NCBI GenBank assembly: GCA_009839775.1
Contig: VXOZ01000160.1
Span: 1 to 16,080 of the forward strand
Direction: 5' to 3'
DNA from: Chloroflexota bacterium
GTDB lineage: Bacteria > Chloroflexota > UBA11872 > VXOZ01
Length of the DNA stretch: 16,080 bases
In this document: positions 14,007 to 16,080 of the stretch, piece by piece
Position numbering within the stretch: position 1 is the first letter of the stretch
Layout of the letters: every line of letters starts with the position of its first letter
Made by a program: the position numbers and the translations under genes
The notes under the pieces: model-generated
What the model was told of the DNA's origin: nothing
What the model saw: the letters and a program-made list of their open reading frames with translations, nothing else
Database searches by the model: none

Positions 14007-15755
14007 ATGGGCAGCGTTGGCCTCAGACGTTGGCATGTCCGCATGCTGCTGGCCCTTTGGTGTCTTACGCTCTTTCCGACGCCCCTTCTTGCGAGCACCC
14101 AGGTGAGAAGCTCCGTCGCTGCTGATCCCATCGTGCATGGTGCTATCCTCCGCTACTTCGAGCAGATGGGAGGCGAGGCCGTACTCGGTGCTCCGCTGAC
14201 GAATGAGCAACAAGAAGACGGTCTTGTCGTCCAATACTTTGAGAACGCCCGGTTGGAGTGGTGGCCGCGGCGCAATGAGGTGCGTCTCAGTCCACTGGGC
14301 CGCTTGCTCTACCCGCATTGGCGATTCTTTGCCGGGGAAGAGGCGGTTGAGCAAACGTCGGCACAACAGTACTTTCCTGAGACCGGGCATGTGGTCCGCT
14401 TCGCGTTCCTTGAGTTCTTCCGAAAACACGGCGGTGTTAAGACTTTTGGATTGCCAATCTCCGGTATGTTGCCGGCTGACGACGATTGGCGCCATGCCGT
14501 CCAGTATTTCGAGCGGGCTGTCTTTCGCTACGATCCGACGAAAGCCGGCACGCCCGCTGAGGTCCAGCTTGCTCCGCTGGGACGCGCGTTTCTCGTCTTG
14601 CGCCATCCTGCACAGCAGGTTCCGGTTCAGCCTGAACGGATCGGCCGCTCTCCTGGGCCTAAGCTTATGACACAAGTCGCGCTTTTCTATGACCCCAATC
14701 TCGACTATGTCCTCTCATTGGCGAAGGCCGCCGGGTTCACGGGTATCAAACAGCAGTTGCCGTGGAAGGCGATAGAGACCAGGCCCGGCGGGTATATATG
14801 GGGACAGGTAGACCGCATCGTCGAGGCGGCAAATCGGCATGGGTTGGAGGTCATGTTGAGTGTCTACGCGGCGCCTCTCTGGTTGCGCCGGGTGCAGCCC
14901 GCCGGCGACCGGATTGACGGGCCGGAATCGCCTGAAGGAATATCGGCACAAGAGGTGTGGGAACTGCATAGGAGATTTCACAATGGCCCGCCGGCAGACT
15001 TTGGCGATTACGGGGACTTCATGGAACTCATTGCTTCCCGCTACGGCGACAAAGTGCAGGCGTATGAGCTTTGGAACGAGCCGAACTTAGCCGGCAATTG
15101 GGACGGTAGAGTTGCCCCGGGAGAGTTCGTCGAGCTTGTTGCCGTGGGTTACCGGGGCGTGAAACGTGGCAATCCTAACGCCACCGTCATCGCCGGTGGT
15201 TTAGGTCCCACGGGGGTAAATATCGAGGGCGTGGCCATGGATGACGTGCGCTACCTTGAGGCCATGTACCAGTACCGCGACGGCATGATTCGCAACTACT
15301 TCGACGCGCTCGGGGTGCATTCCTACGGCTACAACAACGCGCCAAACGACACGCCGGACAATTACACGACTGCGAGCACCACGTACAAGGATCACTGGTC
15401 GTTCTTCTTTCGCCGCTTCGAGCAACACTGGGAAGTGCTGCAAAGGCATGGTGACACCGGGAAGAGGATTTGGATGACTGAGATGGGATGGACAACGCAC
15501 AACCTCCACCCCGAGTTCGCTTTTGGGGACGATGTCTCTGAAGAGGATCAGGCGCGATTCCTGGTCGAGGCCTATCAACTGGTCAAGGAGCGGTATTGGT
15601 ACGTAGAAGGGATGGTGGTGTTCAACCTGAACTTTGCCAATCAAGTCTTGGCAGGTCAGGTCGCGCCAACGGACAGTGCGGTCGCCTTTTCCATCCTGGA
15701 TAAGAACCTCCAGCCGCGTCCAGCGTATTTGGCACTGCAGGCACTTGAGAAATAG
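14007..15755 (+). CDS. Secreted clan GH-A glycoside hydrolase with duplicated N-terminal modules
   Basis: The 582-residue protein starts at the ATG at 14007, after AGGAGG (13988-13993); the 13-base spacing is long, and an in-frame GTG at 13956 would add 17 residues. A signal peptide is visible: basic GLRRWHVR, hydrophobic MLLALWCLTLFPTPLL, cleavage near ALAS-type residues 28-30. Two related modules follow, 87 residues apart: ILRYFEQMGGEAVLGAPL (47-64) with VVQYFENARLEWWP and LSPLGRLL, then FLEFFRKHGGVKTFGLPI (134-151) with AVQYFERAVFRYDP and LAPLGRAFL. The catalytic (beta/alpha)8 domain runs from about 222 to the end, with acid/base E358 in YELWNEPNL and nucleophile E492 in IWMTEMGWTTH. These placements fit retaining GH-A families such as GH39 or GH5. 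It acts outside the cell on an unknown polysaccharide. A GT4 gene begins 11 bases after its stop. Confidence 0.88.
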   Translation: MGSVGLRRWHVRMLLALWCLTLFPTPLLASTQVRSSVAADPIVHGAILRYFEQMGGEAVLGAPLTNEQQEDGLVVQYFENARLEWWPRRNEVRLSPLGRLLYPHWRFFAGEEAVEQTSAQQYFPETGHVVRFAFLEFFRKHGGVKTFGLPISGMLPADDDWRHAVQYFERAVFRYDPTKAGTPAEVQLAPLGRAFLVLRHPAQQVPVQPERIGRSPGPKLMTQVALFYDPNLDYVLSLAKAAGFTGIKQQLPWKAIETRPGGYIWGQVDRIVEAANRHGLEVMLSVYAAPLWLRRVQPAGDRIDGPESPEGISAQEVWELHRRFHNGPPADFGDYGDFMELIASRYGDKVQAYELWNEPNLAGNWDGRVAPGEFVELVAVGYRGVKRGNPNATVIAGGLGPTGVNIEGVAMDDVRYLEAMYQYRDGMIRNYFDALGVHSYGYNNAPNDTPDNYTTASTTYKDHWSFFFRRFEQHWEVLQRHGDTGKRIWMTEMGWTTHNLHPEFAFGDDVSEEDQARFLVEAYQLVKERYWYVEGMVVFNLNFANQVLAGQVAPTDSAVAFSILDKNLQPRPAYLALQALEK

Positions 15756-15766
15756 TTTGTGCCCCT

Positions 15767-16080
15767 ATGGAAATCGCCGTCAATGGGTATTTCCTCAACG
15801 TGCACCACACCGGCAGCGGGCAGTACGCATACCATCTGCTGCGGGCGCTAGAGAAGCGCAGCGGCGACTTGCGGCTGACGGTGCACGTGCCCTACTTCTC
15901 CCGCAACACGATGCGTCCGGTTGGCGGCATCCGCGCGCGCGCGCCGCTGGCCGGGCTGTTGGGCGCTGGCAACTTGGCAAAACTCTGGTGGGAACAGGCA
16001 ACGTGGCCGCGGCAGACTGCCAAGCTTGGCGAGGGCGTAGTCGGCCACGTGCCTTACTTTGCGCCGCCGCACTACCACAG
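15767..16080 (+). CDS. GT4-like glycosyltransferase (partial, N-terminal 104 residues)
   Basis: The frame is open from the ATG at 15767 to the window edge. It opens MEIAVNGYFLNVHHTGSGQY (G-S-G-Q-Y loop, as in GT-B transferases), then AYHLLRALEKRSGDLRLTVH, LAKLWWEQATWPRQ (about 77-90) and VVGHVPYFAPPHY at the edge. This is the usual order of the acceptor-side domain of GT4 enzymes: start strand, glycine loop, WWEQ/LP block, then a VxHxP(Y/F)xxP strand. The start lies only 11 bases after the glycosidase stop, so the two are probably co-transcribed. It differs from the GT4 at 12592 in its opening residues and is not a recent duplicate. The donor-binding half is outside the window. Confidence 0.8.
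   Translation, partial: MEIAVNGYFLNVHHTGSGQYAYHLLRALEKRSGDLRLTVHVPYFSRNTMRPVGGIRARAPLAGLLGAGNLAKLWWEQATWPRQTAKLGEGVVGHVPYFAPPHYH

Noticed and set aside
13846..14106. GTG-started frame just after the extended -10 promoter, which could suggest a leaderless gene
   Set aside because: Its translation is composition-biased, has no family features and overlaps the signal peptide of the clearly real glycosidase.

Overview
The window is GC-rich bacterial DNA carrying ten complete protein genes and two that run off the ends. I found no rRNA, tRNA, CRISPR array or insertion sequence. The genus cannot be read from the sequence. Paired QYFER/LGxPI-type modules in a secreted glycosidase, a two-zinc-ribbon topoisomerase I, an M42 peptidase and the mix of GTG/TTG starts would fit a Chloroflexota-like organism. 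That placement is an inference of moderate to low confidence.

Left part, minus strand (1-2375): an IlvD/Edd-superfamily dehydratase is followed, with an ATGA stop/start overlap, by the N-terminal 200 residues of a YcaQ-like winged-helix DNA glycosylase that leaves the window at base 1. From a divergent promoter region, a small membrane-anchored coiled-coil protein with four 15-residue repeats (2597-3016) is read on the plus strand.

Middle part (3215-8049, plus strand): a MidA/NDUFAF7-type methyltransferase carries a short palindromic repeat inserted in frame. It is followed by a DegT/AHBA-synthase-like PLP enzyme and DNA topoisomerase I (topA). These three are separated by 150-160 base gaps and look like independent housekeeping or accessory genes rather than one operon.

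Next, on the minus strand, are an orphan membrane histidine kinase (8251-9609) with a clear sigma70-type promoter, a gap of about 500 bases with no convincing gene, and an M42 zinc aminopeptidase (10115-11152).

Right part (11412 to the end, plus strand): an LPG-synthase/AglD-type integral membrane protein, a GT4 glycosyltransferase, a secreted clan GH-A glycoside hydrolase with duplicated N-terminal modules, and the start of a second GT4 glycosyltransferase only 11 bases after it. This looks like the beginning of a cell-surface glycan or glycolipid locus: sugar transfer on the cytoplasmic face, a membrane protein possibly acting in lipid or glycan transfer, and an exported enzyme that trims or breaks down a polysaccharide.

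No wholly new system stands out. The best leads are an apparent loss of an iron-sulfur cysteine in the dehydratase, the repeat embedded in the methyltransferase gene, the tandem-repeat membrane coiled coil, and the glycan locus at the right edge.
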